From the NCBI GenBank assembly GCA_963834725.1, contig CAWICN010000001.1, positions 1,178,001 through 1,242,000 on the forward strand: a stretch of DNA of 64,000 nucleotides, read 5' to 3'. Positions 1-9,671 of the stretch are shown here, in pieces (the stretch's first letter is position 1; each line of letters begins with the position of its first letter). The notes under the pieces are model-generated. The model was not told the origin of the DNA, did no database searches, and was given only the letters and a program-made list of their open reading frames with translations. This DNA is from PALSA-693 sp963834725. Lineage in GTDB: Bacteria; Actinomycetota; Acidimicrobiia; Acidimicrobiales; Palsa-688. The position numbers and the translations under genes are program-made.

Positions 1-405
1 GCCGGAGTTGCGGCCGCGACCACCGCCGCCCTGACCCGCCGGGCCGGTCGCGACCCGGTCACGGCCCGCACGTTGGCCGGGCTCGCACTCGCCGGCAACC
101 TGCGGGCCGCCGCCGGCCTGGCCACGGCGGTGCGACGAGCCTGGCTGCCCCCGGCGGCGGTCGTCGCCTACGTCTCGGCCCGGTGGATGCGAACGGCGGC
201 TCCCTCGATGGCGGTGGGCGCGGCCCTGGTGATCCCACCGCTGGTGGAATGGGCAACAGATCGATTCGATGGATTGGGGCGACCGGGGTTGGGCCCGTTG
301 CGGTGGTCGGCGCTGCGGCTGGCCGACGACCTGGCCTATCAGACCGGGGTCTGGGCCGGCGTGATCGAGACCCGCTCGGTCGCCGCCCTTTTACCCGACT
401 GCTGA
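1..405 (+). CDS. Glycosyltransferase C-terminus, MftF-like (partial)
   Basis: The open frame runs in from the left edge and stops at a TGA at 403-405, so only about 134 C-terminal residues are visible. The segment has two hydrophobic stretches and ends with RLADDLAYQTGVWAG followed by TRSVAALLPD. That ending resembles the membrane-anchoring C-terminus of MftF, the family 2 glycosyltransferase that decorates the redox cofactor mycofactocin in actinobacteria. The catalytic GT2 domain would lie to the left of the window. The family call is from memory of the C-terminal motif; another actinobacterial GT2 is possible. Confidence 0.6.
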   Translation, partial: AGVAAATTAALTRRAGRDPVTARTLAGLALAGNLRAAAGLATAVRRAWLPPAAVVAYVSARWMRTAAPSMAVGAALVIPPLVEWATDRFDGLGRPGLGPLRWSALRLADDLAYQTGVWAGVIETRSVAALLPDC

Positions 406-412
406 GGCTGCC

Positions 413-1871
413 CTACCCGACGGAGTCAGAGAGAAGCTGCGCCTGCAGGTCGGCCTCGCGGCGAACACCCCGGCGGGCCAGGATCCAGTAGGAGAGGCCG
501 CCGACCAGGATCCCCGTGAAGACGCTGAAGTCGGCGCCCCCTCCGCCGAAGGCGCGGGCGATCGGGCCGATGTAGAAGGTCTGGTTGAAGGCCAGGACGG
601 ACGCCACCGTGCCGAGGGCCTGGGCCACCAGTGCCGGCCAGTGGATGCCGCCTTGGCGCCAGTAAAGACCGCCCGAATCGCTGCGCTGAAGTTCGGATGG
701 CACATAGCGCAGGCGGCGCAGCAGCCAGTCGACCAGGAAGATCGCCATCCACGGGCCGATCCAGGCGATCACGGCGGCGACGAAGTCGCTGAGGAGCCGG
801 CTGAAGCCGGCCGAGAACACGGCGTAGGCGGTGATGCCGCAACCGATGACGGTGTCGACGAGCACCGCGTTCCATCGCTTGATCGGGATCCCGAGGGCCT
901 GCAGGGTTACGCCCGACGAGTAGACGTCCATGCTGTTGATGGCGAACAACTGGACGATGGCGACCACCAGGAAGGGAACCAGGAACCAGCTGCTGAAGGC
1001 GTGCGGGAAGCTGCTGAAAGGGTCCTTGCGGTTGATCTCGACGTAGGTGGCTACCGCCGCGCCCAACAGCATCAGCAAGACCTGCGGGATCGCGGTGGCG
1101 ACGAACACCCAGCCGATGATGCCCCGGCGGCTGGCGGTACGAGGCAGGTAGCGCGAGAAGTCGTTTCCCGACTCCACCCAGCCCAGGCCGCTCAGGGTGA
1201 TGGTGAAGGCCAGGCCGCCCATCATGGTCTGCCAGTTGGCCCCGTGGTGGACACTGCCCGCATCGACCTTGCCCACGGTGAGAATGGACAGGATCACGTA
1301 CAGGATGACGAAGGGGAGGATCAGCGATCCGCAGGACCTTGACGACAGTGGCGTAGCCGAGGAATGGCAGCACCCCCTGGATGGCGGCGGCCGCGATGAT
1401 CAGCACCACCTTCAGCGGGGTCCCGGGGTGAAAGCCGGCCTTCACAGCCAGGGCGAGCCCGCCGAAGACCACCAGGATCAGCCCCTCGGTTTCGAACCCG
1501 ACCTGGGTGGCCCAGTTGAAGAGCGCGACCAGGCGGTTTCCGTTGGGCCCGAAGGACGCCCGACTGATGGTGAACGTGGTGGTGCCGGCCTCCGGTCCCT
1601 GCAGGCTGCACACGCCGAGCAACAGGTACGAGAGGTTGCCGACCAGGATCAGCAACGCCGCCTGGCCGAAGGTGAAGCCGAAGGTCATCAGCACGACCCC
1701 GTACACCAGGTACTCGAAGTTGACGCTGGCGCCAGCCCACATGCCGAACAGGTCGCGGGGAGTGGCCCACCGCTCCCGGCTCGGGATGTACTCGATGCCG
1801 CGCTGCTCGACCCGGAAGGCCTGGGCGGATCGGGGGGCGTCCTCGACTACGGCGGGGGCGGGAGCGGTCAT
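413..1871 (-). CDS. NCS1 family nucleobase:cation symporter (one frameshift)
   Basis: A roughly 485-residue multi-pass membrane protein related to purine-cytosine/allantoin permeases (NCS1). The N-terminal half from ATG 1871 reads MTAPAPAVVEDAP then GIEYIPSRERWATPRDLFG, the soluble lead-in typical of the family, followed by membrane segments. The frame breaks near 1300-1320. The C-terminal half continues in another frame with SGLGWVESGNDFSRYLPR and further membrane helices to the stop at 413. Conservation on both sides suggests a single-base indel. The start ATG overlaps the stop of the purB-type gene upstream (ATGA), so the two are probably cotranscribed. The exact substrate cannot be read from sequence. 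Confidence 0.78.
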
Positions 1872-3258
1872 GCGGGCGTCCCGAGCCCGTCACCACGACC
1901 GACTTTTACCAACTCGGCGGCCAGCCCGACATAGCCGGCCGGGGTCAGCGCGAGCAGGCGGGCCTCGGCCGGGGCGGGCAGGCCGAGGCCCCGGATAAAC
2001 CGGTGAACGTCGTCGGCCGACACTGTCCGGCCCCGGGTGAGTTCCTTCAGCTGCTCGTACGGTTCGGGCAGCCCGTAGCGGCGCATGACCGTCTGGATGG
2101 CCTCGGCCAGGACCTCCCACTGCTCGCCGAGCTCGGCCGCCATCACGTCCGGGGCGGGGCTCACACGGGACAGGCCGCGCCGGGCGGCACCAAGGGCGAG
2201 ACCGCTGTAGCCCAGGGCTGCGCCCATGTTGCGGATGGCGGACGAATCGGATAGATCACGCTGCATCCGCGAGATCATCAGCTTGGAGGTCAGATGCTCG
2301 AGCAACGCCGACGAGATGCCGGCGTTGCCTTCGGCGTTTTCGAAATCAATCGGGTTGACCTTGTGCGGCATGGTCGAGGAACCTACCTCACCGGCCACGG
2401 CTCGCTGCTGGAGATAGCCGCGGCTGATGTACTCCCACATGTCCCGGCAGAAGTCGATCAGCACGGCGTTGAAGCGAACGATGGCATGGAACACCTCGCC
2501 GAGGGCGTCGTGGGACTCGATCTGGGTGGTGAGCGGATTCCAGGTCAGCCCGAAGCTCTCTACGAAGCGGCGGGACATGCCGATCCAGTCGGCGTCGGGA
2601 TAGGCGGTGACATGGGCGCTGTAGGTGCCGACCGCGCCGTTGAACTTGGCCAGTCAGCGGGACCGATCTGATGGTGACGAGAAGCCGCTGCCATCGCGCC
2701 GCGAACACCGCCAGCTCCTTGCCGAGGGTCGTGGGCGAGGCAGGCTGGCCGTGGGTGTGGCTGGGCATGGCCAGGGTGGCGTGGGCGTCAGCCAGCGACC
2801 ACACCTCGTCGACCAGGCCCTCGGCGAGCCGGAAGCCAGGCGGTCGCTGGAGTCCATCGCGGAGCATGAGGGCGTGGGCGATGTTGTTGATGTCCTCAGA
2901 GGTGCAGGCGAAATGCACGAACTCGGCGGCCGGGCCGAACCCGATGCCCGCCAGCTTCTCCTTCAGGTAGTACTCGACGGCTTTGACGTCGTGATTGATC
3001 GCCCGCTCGATGTCCTTGATGCGGGCCACGTCATCAGGTCCGAACCCGGTCACCCAGCCTTCCAGAACGCGCGGCCACGTCTGCGGGGACGGCCGATAGC
3101 TCGGGGATCTGCGGCTCGCCGGCCAGGAAGAGCAGCCACCCGACCTCGACCGCGAACCGCTGGCGGAACAACGCCCCTTCTGACAGGGCCTCGGCGAACG
3201 CTTCGACCGCGGGCGCGTACCGGCCGTCAAGCGGTGAAATGGCGCTCGTTGCGCTCAT
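1868..3258 (-). CDS. purB: Adenylosuccinate lyase PurB (two frameshifts)
   Basis: Adenylosuccinate lyase cleaves SAICAR and adenylosuccinate, releasing fumarate, in purine synthesis. The N-terminus (ATG 3258) reads MSATSAISPLDGRYAP, the hallmark start of the E. coli-type enzyme. The fumarase/aspartase superfamily signature GSSTMPHKVNPIDFENAEGN is present near 2370. SEDINNIAHAL and PSHTHGQPASPTTLGKE mark the other active-site segments. Total length of about 463 codons matches the roughly 456-residue family. The frame changes near 3075 and near 2650, with intact homology in each piece, so the gene is probably functional and the sequence has two indels. It overlaps the downstream permease by 4 nt. 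Confidence 0.9.
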
Positions 3259-3323
3259 GACCCCGATGGTACCGGTCCCCCCTGCGGTGCTAAGTACCAA
3301 GGGTCAGGCCGGCCGCACCGGCG

Positions 3324-4289
3324 TCAAATGGGCAACAGCGTTCTGGCCACCGCCGGCATCGCACCAATCCCCATCAGGGGCTGGAACCGGTCGACCGCGT
3401 CCTCCAGGCGGCCGACGTCGTCGTCGGTGAGTTGCAGATCAGCGGCGGCGGCGTTCGATTCGACCTGGGCCACGCTGCTGGCACCGGGGATCACGATGAC
3501 GTTGGGGTGCCGTATCACCCACGCCAGGGCCACCTGGGCCGGTGTGGCGTCGTGGTGGGCAGCTACCTGGCGCAATACCTCGAGCAGGTCCTGAGCCCGG
3601 TCCAGGTTCTGGGGCAGGAAGAGCGGACGCACGGCGCGCATCGCCCGCGGTCGTTTGGTCGACGAGTAGCTGCCGGTCAGCAGGCCCTGGGCCAGCGGAC
3701 TGTAGGCGATGACCAGCCGGTCGTGATCCTGGGCCCAACCGAGCAGTTCCTTTTCTGCCCGGCGGTCGACCAGGTTGTACTGAACCTGGTTGGACAGCAC
3801 CGGGCCGCCCAAATGGCGTTCGGCTGTCTGCCAGGCTGAGAGTGAGTAGTTGCTGACACCGATGTGGGTGACCACGCCCTCCCGCTGCAGCCGGCCCAGG
3901 GCCTCGAAGAGCGGCCCGGGTGGGAACAGCGGGTTCGGCCAGTGGGCCTGGTACAGGTCGATGTGGTCGATGCCGAGCCGGCGGCGGCTGCCCACCGCCC
4001 TCTGATGCACGACGGGGTCGAACGGCACGGCCGGCGCCACCTTGGTGGCGATGAATGCCTCGCTTCGGCGACCGTCGATGGCGTGACCGACCGTCCGCTC
4101 GGAACGACCGAAGCCGTAGACCTCGGCGGTATCAATCAGATTGATCCCGAGGTCGAGGGCGCGCTCGGTGATGCGAATCGCTTCGCCCTCCGCGAAGGCC
4201 CGGCCATACCCCCACTCGACCGAGCCGAACTGCCAGGTCCCGAGGCCGACCACCGAGAGCCGGACGCCACCCACTTCGACGAATCGCAT
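3324..4289 (-). CDS. Aldo/keto reductase
   Basis: A 321-residue NADPH-dependent oxidoreductase of the AKR (TIM-barrel) superfamily. The catalytic tetrad is visible: Asp53 and Tyr58 in NLIDTAEVYGFGRSE, Lys83 in FIATKVAP and His116 in LYQAHWPNP. Further family blocks are HIGVSNYS, the NQVQYNL segment and the cofactor-binding VIPGASSVAQVESN near the C-terminus. The GTWQFG start and the length fit the general stress/YajO-like AKR group. The substrate is not predictable. It sits alone between purB and the divergent murJ; both strands share only about 100 nt of upstream space. Confidence 0.9.
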   Translation of the reverse strand: MRFVEVGGVRLSVVGLGTWQFGSVEWGYGRAFAEGEAIRITERALDLGINLIDTAEVYGFGRSERTVGHAIDGRRSEAFIATKVAPAVPFDPVVHQRAVGSRRRLGIDHIDLYQAHWPNPLFPPGPLFEALGRLQREGVVTHIGVSNYSLSAWQTAERHLGGPVLSNQVQYNLVDRRAEKELLGWAQDHDRLVIAYSPLAQGLLTGSYSSTKRPRAMRAVRPLFLPQNLDRAQDLLEVLRQVAAHHDATPAQVALAWVIRHPNVIVIPGASSVAQVESNAAAADLQLTDDDVGRLEDAVDRFQPLMGIGAMPAVARTLLPI

Positions 4290-4390
4290 GGGCGCGAAGC
4301 TATCCGAGCGACCCGGAGCGGAGTGTGACCCACCGCTCGCTATCCGATGCGCCGTGACCCGGGTGGCGAAGGTGAATACTGGACGCTGTC

Positions 4391-6601
4391 TTGGACCGCG
4401 ATAAGCATGGCCCGGTGGGTCGCCACGACGAGTTCTTCGACCAGGACGCGAAGCCGGTCGACACCAATGCTTCCTGGGGCCCCGACCGGGCCGGCCGGGG
4501 CATGATGTACGACCAGGATTCTCGTCGCGACACCAGCCACCGTGACGCCCCGGCCGAGGCCCGCCGCCGGCGGCTCCTGGATCGCCAGCGCGATCGTGAG
4601 CGGGAGTTGCAGCATGAAGCCGAGTTCGAGCGAGCCCCGGAACCCCGGCGGTCCCCGAGGCGTGACGACGGAGTCGACGCCGTCGTTGTGCCGGTCCGAA
4701 TCAGCTCGCGTCCCGGCGATTCGATGCCCCGTCAGAGCCCGACCCGGCCGCAACCGGTGAGTCAGATGGGGCCGCCCGGGGTCCCGCCCTCTATGGACGC
4801 GTGGGTGCCGCCTCCACCCCCACCTCCGCCTCCGGCTCCGGCTCCGGTTGCCGGGGGTTCGGTGCCCGCCGGCGACGACCAGGGGGCGCCCCGCCCAGGT
4901 GGCACGCGGGGGCCATCGCCCGACGCGCCGGCGCCGTCGACCGTCACCCGGGCGCCATCGACCGACGCCCGGGTGCCATCAACACAGAGGGCGACCGCCA
5001 TCGTGGCGGTCGGGACCTTCGCCTCCCGGCTTACCGGGTTCGTGCGCGTGCTCACCATCGGCTATGTGCTCGGGGTCAGCTCGCTCTCCGACGCGTACAA
5101 CTACGCCAACGGCATCCCCAACATCATTTACGACCTGCTGCTCGGAGGAATTCTCTCGGCCACCCTCATCCCGGTGTTCGTGGAGCAAATGCGTAAAGAG
5201 GACCCCGCCGAGACCAGGCGAGCGCTGTCAGCCATCACTACCGCCATCGTGGCCGCGCTCGCCGCCATCACGGCCATCCTCTGGTTGCTGGCGCCGCTCG
5301 TCATCCACTTCTATCTATTGCTCAACCCGGCGGCCACCGGGGCCGCGGAGCGGGCCCTGGCCACCCGGCTGCTGCACTTCTTCGCCCTGCAGGTGTTCTT
5401 CCTCGGCGCCATCGTGGTGTCCACCGCCCTCCTGAACAGCCGGCGGAACTTCACGGCCGCCGCCTTCTCCCCCGTCGTCAACAACCTGATCGCCATTGGC
5501 GCCCTCCTCGGGACCAAGGTGATCGCGTCAGGGATTCTCTCCACCAGAACCACCAATCCGGCCGACGTGCTGCAACGCATGACCCGCGACGAGCACGCCA
5601 TCTGGCTGCTCGGCATCGGAACCACGGCCGGCTACGTGCTGCAGCTGCTGGTCCAGCTTCCTGCCATGCGCCGGGTGGGATTCCGGCTGCGCCCGGTCTG
5701 GGATCTGCACCATCCGGCCGTCCGGCGGGTGGCGCAACTGTCCGGGTGGTTGATCGGGGTCGTCCTCGCCAATCAGGCCGCCCTGGCGCTGGTGATGATC
5801 CTCGCCGGGAAGGTGCAAGGCGGGGTGACCGCCTATCAGTTCTCCTACCAGTTCTTCCAGTTGCCGTACGCGCTCATCGTGGTATCGATCGCGACCGCGC
5901 TGATGCCCGACCTGGCCGAGCGCTGGACGGCCGGTGACCGGCGGGGCTTCGAGCGGCAGTTCATCGCCGGCCTCCGCGTGGCCCTTGCCGTCATCGTGCC
6001 GGTCGGCTTCGTCTATGTCGCCATCGCCCAGCCGTTCATCCGCGTGGCCGTCGATCACGGCCGCGTCAGCGCGGCCGGCGGCCATCTGGTGGGCACCTGT
6101 CTGGCCATCTTCGCCGCCGGCCTGCCGGGGTTCAGCGCCTTCTTCCTCCTGATGCGGCTCTATCAGGCCATGCAGAACACCCGCACGATGTTCTGGATCT
6201 ACCTGATGGAAAACGGCCTGACCGTGGTCGCCGCCATCCTGCTCAATCCGATCCTCGGGGTGCCGGGCCTGGTCCTGGCATGGGTCGGGCCCTATACCAT
6301 CGCGTCGGCGGTGGCCGCCTACGACCTGCGCCACCGCGTCGGCTCGCTGGGTGGCAGCTACACGATCCGGGCCCTGGCCCGCATCCTGATCGCCAGCGGA
6401 CTCGCGGTGGCGGCCGCATACGGGGTGGGGCGGTTGTTCCCGGTTGGGACGTCTGACGGCCTGCTGATCGGCCGCCTCGCCGCCCAGGTCGCCGCCGGAG
6501 CGCTGGTCTATCTGGCCGCTGCCTGGGCCATCGGTATCACCGAGTTGCGCCCGGTCACGCGTAAGGCCCGCCGGGTGTTCGCGCCGGCTGAGCCCGGCTG
6601 A
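4391..6601 (+). CDS. murJ: Lipid II flippase MurJ with long disordered N-terminus
   Basis: MurJ/MviN flips the peptidoglycan precursor lipid II across the membrane. Residues from about 197 onward carry the family: an N-terminal STQRATAIVAVGTFASRL then 13-14 membrane helices, including the NYANGIPNIIYDLLLGGILS region and the conserved PYALIVVSIATALMPDLA. Residues 1-190 are hydrophilic, charged and Pro-rich (a run of prolines at about 138-146, then APSTDARVPST-like repeats). Such cytoplasmic extensions are known on actinobacterial MviN proteins. The first start is TTG 4391 and an ATG at 4503 is an alternative. A sigma/anti-sigma pair faces it, a neighbourhood often seen around mviN in actinobacteria. 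Confidence 0.92.
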   Translation: MDRDKHGPVGRHDEFFDQDAKPVDTNASWGPDRAGRGMMYDQDSRRDTSHRDAPAEARRRRLLDRQRDRERELQHEAEFERAPEPRRSPRRDDGVDAVVVPVRISSRPGDSMPRQSPTRPQPVSQMGPPGVPPSMDAWVPPPPPPPPPAPAPVAGGSVPAGDDQGAPRPGGTRGPSPDAPAPSTVTRAPSTDARVPSTQRATAIVAVGTFASRLTGFVRVLTIGYVLGVSSLSDAYNYANGIPNIIYDLLLGGILSATLIPVFVEQMRKEDPAETRRALSAITTAIVAALAAITAILWLLAPLVIHFYLLLNPAATGAAERALATRLLHFFALQVFFLGAIVVSTALLNSRRNFTAAAFSPVVNNLIAIGALLGTKVIASGILSTRTTNPADVLQRMTRDEHAIWLLGIGTTAGYVLQLLVQLPAMRRVGFRLRPVWDLHHPAVRRVAQLSGWLIGVVLANQAALALVMILAGKVQGGVTAYQFSYQFFQLPYALIVVSIATALMPDLAERWTAGDRRGFERQFIAGLRVALAVIVPVGFVYVAIAQPFIRVAVDHGRVSAAGGHLVGTCLAIFAAGLPGFSAFFLLMRLYQAMQNTRTMFWIYLMENGLTVVAAILLNPILGVPGLVLAWVGPYTIASAVAAYDLRHRVGSLGGSYTIRALARILIASGLAVAAAYGVGRLFPVGTSDGLLIGRLAAQVAAGALVYLAAAWAIGITELRPVTRKARRVFAPAEPG

Positions 6602-6650
6602 GCGGTCGGGACCTCGACCGCGGTTTCAGATCCGACCACAGCGCGACGGG

Positions 6651-7481
6651 TCAGAACGTCATTTCGGCGAGGAGCCCGCAGGCGGGTACGGCGACCACGA
6701 CAGCGACGAGCTGCGACCCCCGGTGGAACACGAAGGCGGCGGCCTCTTTCCCCTGGTAGGTCAGCGAGGCCTGGAGACCGGGATTCGTGCCCACGGCCAG
6801 ACCGACATCAGCGACCGCCGGGCGGAGGCAGGCGGTCACCGCGGTGTCCGGCGGCGCCGCAGAGGATCCAGAGGTGGGGCTGGGCCCGGCCGGGTTGCGG
6901 CCGAGCACCGATCGCAGCTCGGCGACGAGCGGCCCCGGCCCCTGCACAGCACCGAGGTGGACAACCTCGCGTGCGGGAGACGATGGGGCCTCGCGTGCGG
7001 GAGACGATGGGGCCGCGGCCGCGGGACCGGGCGACTGACCGGACGTCCCGCTGGCGGCTCCGGAGGACCCCCTGGCGCTGGAGTGGGAGCTGGAGCCCGG
7101 GCCGCCGGCGTGGACGGCGGCGACGACCACCCCCACGATGACCAACACCGCGGCCACTGCTGCGACCGCCCGCGGGAGCCAGGCCGGCCGCCTGCGCCGA
7201 TCGGGCCCTATCTGATGCTGAGCAAGGGACACCACCGGGGTGGCCGGCTCCTTTGCCTCGGGCTGGTTCGCCGTGGACAGGGCAGCAGCCACCGCAGCAT
7301 CGCGCTGGGGCGCCGGCGGCGGTCCAGGGGCAGCCGCCACCAGCCGCCGGGCCTCCTCCCAGGCTGCGACCCGGGCTCCACACTCGGCGCAGGCGGTGGC
7401 GTGCTCGACGTCGCCGGGATCCGCCTCGCCGTCGATGAGGGCCGATAGGCGGTTGTCGTCGAGGTGCGGGCTGATGGTCAC
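6651..7481 (-). CDS. Zinc-dependent anti-sigma factor, membrane-anchored
   Basis: About 276 residues, starting with a GTG at 7481 that overlaps the sigma-factor stop as GTGA; I chose this start because the frame upstream lies inside the sigma gene. The N-terminus holds HATACAECGARV, the H-x3-C-x2-C motif of zinc anti-sigma (ZAS) domains. One hydrophobic helix (AVAAVLVIVGVVVAAVHAGG, near residue 115-135) would anchor it. It is followed by a Ser/Ala/Pro linker containing a duplicated SSPARE unit (24-nt repeat at about 6964-7011) and an outside C-terminal domain. Family knowledge says such proteins hold the adjacent sigma factor inactive until a signal arrives. Confidence 0.82.
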   Translation of the reverse strand: MTISPHLDDNRLSALIDGEADPGDVEHATACAECGARVAAWEEARRLVAAAPGPPPAPQRDAAVAAALSTANQPEAKEPATPVVSLAQHQIGPDRRRRPAWLPRAVAAVAAVLVIVGVVVAAVHAGGPGSSSHSSARGSSGAASGTSGQSPGPAAAAPSSPAREAPSSPAREVVHLGAVQGPGPLVAELRSVLGRNPAGPSPTSGSSAAPPDTAVTACLRPAVADVGLAVGTNPGLQASLTYQGKEAAAFVFHRGSQLVAVVVAVPACGLLAEMTF

Positions 7482-7999
7482 GGCTCGCTCCGGGAGGGCT
7501 CCAGCAGCCGGACCAGGGTGGCGCGGCCCCGTGCGATCCGGGAACGGACCGTCCCGGCCGGCAGCTGCAGGACCTCGGCGATTTCGGAGTAATCCAGCCC
7601 GCACATGTCCCGTAGCACCACGGGGGCGCGGAACTCCACGGGCAGGCGCCGAAGGGCCGACTCCACGTCCACCCGGGCGGCCGCGGTCTCGGGGTCGGCG
7701 CCGGCCGCGGGCGGCCCCGCGCCGCTCACCTCGTCGAGGCTCACCACCCGGGCGCGAGATCGCCGGCGAATCTCGTCGATCGAACAGTTCACCGCGATGC
7801 GATAAGCCCAGCTCGAGAAACGACTGCGCTCGTCGAAGCCGGCCAAGCCGCGCGTCACTGCGATCAGGGCGTTCTGGGCGGCATCGGCCGCATCCGTGGG
7901 GTTGCCGGTGATCCGCTGGCACACCGCGTGGATCCGGTCATAGTGGCCTCGAAGCAGCAGCTCCAACGCGTCGCGGTCACCACGGCGCGCCCGCTGCAC
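7478..7999 (-). CDS. ECF-type RNA polymerase sigma factor
   Basis: A 173-residue ECF sigma factor. Region 2 is seen as GDRDALELLLRGHYDRI, the DAADAAQNALIAV segment, and FSSWAYRIAVNCSIDEIRRR. Region 4 is LPVEFRAPVVLRDMCGLDYS followed by EIAEVLQLPAGTVRSRIARG, a clear helix-turn-helix. The GTG at 7999 is the first usual start codon after a stop near 8087. The in-frame sequence above it (PDDASAGDAAL) also looks coding, so the true N-terminus may be slightly longer. It is coupled to its anti-sigma factor by a 4-nt overlap. Targets cannot be read here. Confidence 0.9.
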   Translation of the reverse strand: MQRARRGDRDALELLLRGHYDRIHAVCQRITGNPTDAADAAQNALIAVTRGLAGFDERSRFSSWAYRIAVNCSIDEIRRRSRARVVSLDEVSGAGPPAAGADPETAAARVDVESALRRLPVEFRAPVVLRDMCGLDYSEIAEVLQLPAGTVRSRIARGRATLVRLLEPSRSEP

Positions 8000-8083
8000 G
8001 AGCGCGGCGTCGCCGGCGCTGGCGTCGTCCGGCCCGGTTTCGGGAGGTGGGTCCGCTATGGCCGCAAGGGTATCGAGCGGTGG

Positions 8084-9646
8084 TCACGAGTGATTGGACG
8101 TCGCCGCGGCCCCGTGCGGTTCCCCGTAGCCGCCCCCGCCCGGCGTGAGGATGCACACGGCGTCACCGGCCGCGAGCTCGACGGTGACCTTGTCGCCGAG
8201 CGGTGCCCGGCGCGCCTCGTCGCCCCCCGGCCACAGCCAGTTCTCGCCCACCGCACCGGGCCGGCCGCCGGCCAGACCCCACGGGGCGCTCACCCGCCGC
8301 TCGGAGATCAGCGTCAGCGTGGCGGGCTCGAGGACCTTGATGGCCCGTTCGATGCCATCCCCGCCGGGCCAGCGGCCCGCTCCACCGCTGCCATCCCGGA
8401 GCCGGTACCGGAGCACCCGCACCGGGTGCGCCCGCTCGAGGGCTTCGCTCGGGGTGTCCATGGTGTTGGTCATCGCCGTGTGCACCCCGCTCATGCCGGC
8501 CCGGCCGGGGCGGCCGCCCTGGCCACCGCCGATGGTCTCGTAGTACACCCACCCGGAGCGGCCGCCGAGGATCAGGTTGTTCATGGTCCCCTGGCCGGCC
8601 GCGCCGACCCGATCGGGCGCCACCTGGGCCAAAGCCTGCAAGCACACGTCGGCCACCCGCTGGCTGACCTCGACGTTGCCGGCGCCGACCGCGGCCGGCG
8701 GGAGGGCGCCCACGATGGTCCCGGATGGGATCACCAGGTGTACGGGGCGGAGGGTGCCACCGTTGGCGGGAATGGTGGGATCGGTGACGCTGCGCAGCGC
8801 CCACATCACGGCGCTGGCGGTCACCGCCGCCACCGCGTTCACGTTGCCGGGTTGCTGCGACTCGGTGCGACTGAAGTCGAACGTGATCTCGGACCCCTCG
8901 ATGGTCAACCGCAGCCGGATGGCGACGGGCCGGCGCTGCCAGGGTTCCGGCCCGGTTGAGTCGATCACATCCTCGGCCGACCACGCCCCGTCCGCCAGGC
9001 CCGCCACGGCGGCTCGCATGCGCCGTTCCCCGTAGGCGACGACCTCCTCGAACTCCCGCCGGCGGCCCGCCAGGGCGGCCAGCCGGGCCACGCCGACCCG
9101 GTTGGCACCGGCCTGGGCGTCAAGGTCGCCGCGCCGCTCGAGCGGGGTCCGCGAGTTGGCTTGCAGCATGGCGGCCACCCCGGGGGTCAGCAGCACGGGC
9201 GGGATGCGCAGACCCTCCTGGTAGATCTCCACCGCACCGGGGGGAATGGAGCCCGGCGCCATGCCACCGACGTCGGCGTGGTGGGCCCGATTGGCGACCC
9301 AGCCGACCAGCCGGCCGTGGGCATGGCAGGGCGCCACCAGCGTCACGTCATTGAGATGCGTCCCCCCTGCGAACGGGTCGTTGAGCACGATTTGTTCACC
9401 GGGCTGCAGGTCGAGGCCGGCGCCGATCGCCGCCTCCACCGAAGCCGGCATGCTGCCGAGGTGCACCGGAATGTGCTCCGCCTGGACCAGAAGTTCGCCG
9501 GCGGCCGTGAAGACCGCCGCGGAGCAGTCGGCTCGCTCCTTGATATTGGGAGAAAGAGCCGACCGCCGCAGCACCTGGCCCATCTCGGTCGCCACCCCCG
9601 TCAGCTGCGAGATCAGAACCTGCAGGGCCGCGGCATCCATCGTCAA
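8084..9646 (-). CDS. Hydantoinase B/oxoprolinase family protein
   Basis: A 520-residue HyuB-type subunit. Family blocks include IKERADCSAAVFTAAGELL near the start, EQIVLNDPFAGGTHLNDVTL, VANRAHHADVGGMAPGS and, toward the end, RDGSGGAGRWPGGDG. It lies 25 nt downstream of the HyuA-type gene and would form a complex with it. The family covers ATP-dependent N-methylhydantoinase, 5-oxoprolinase and acetone/acetophenone carboxylase-like enzymes, and sequence alone does not separate these here. The start is an ATG (MTMDAAALQVL). Confidence 0.88.
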   Translation of the reverse strand: MTMDAAALQVLISQLTGVATEMGQVLRRSALSPNIKERADCSAAVFTAAGELLVQAEHIPVHLGSMPASVEAAIGAGLDLQPGEQIVLNDPFAGGTHLNDVTLVAPCHAHGRLVGWVANRAHHADVGGMAPGSIPPGAVEIYQEGLRIPPVLLTPGVAAMLQANSRTPLERRGDLDAQAGANRVGVARLAALAGRRREFEEVVAYGERRMRAAVAGLADGAWSAEDVIDSTGPEPWQRRPVAIRLRLTIEGSEITFDFSRTESQQPGNVNAVAAVTASAVMWALRSVTDPTIPANGGTLRPVHLVIPSGTIVGALPPAAVGAGNVEVSQRVADVCLQALAQVAPDRVGAAGQGTMNNLILGGRSGWVYYETIGGGQGGRPGRAGMSGVHTAMTNTMDTPSEALERAHPVRVLRYRLRDGSGGAGRWPGGDGIERAIKVLEPATLTLISERRVSAPWGLAGGRPGAVGENWLWPGGDEARRAPLGDKVTVELAAGDAVCILTPGGGGYGEPHGAAATSNHS

Positions 9647-9671
9647 CGGGCTCTCATTGGTTGGCAGCTCC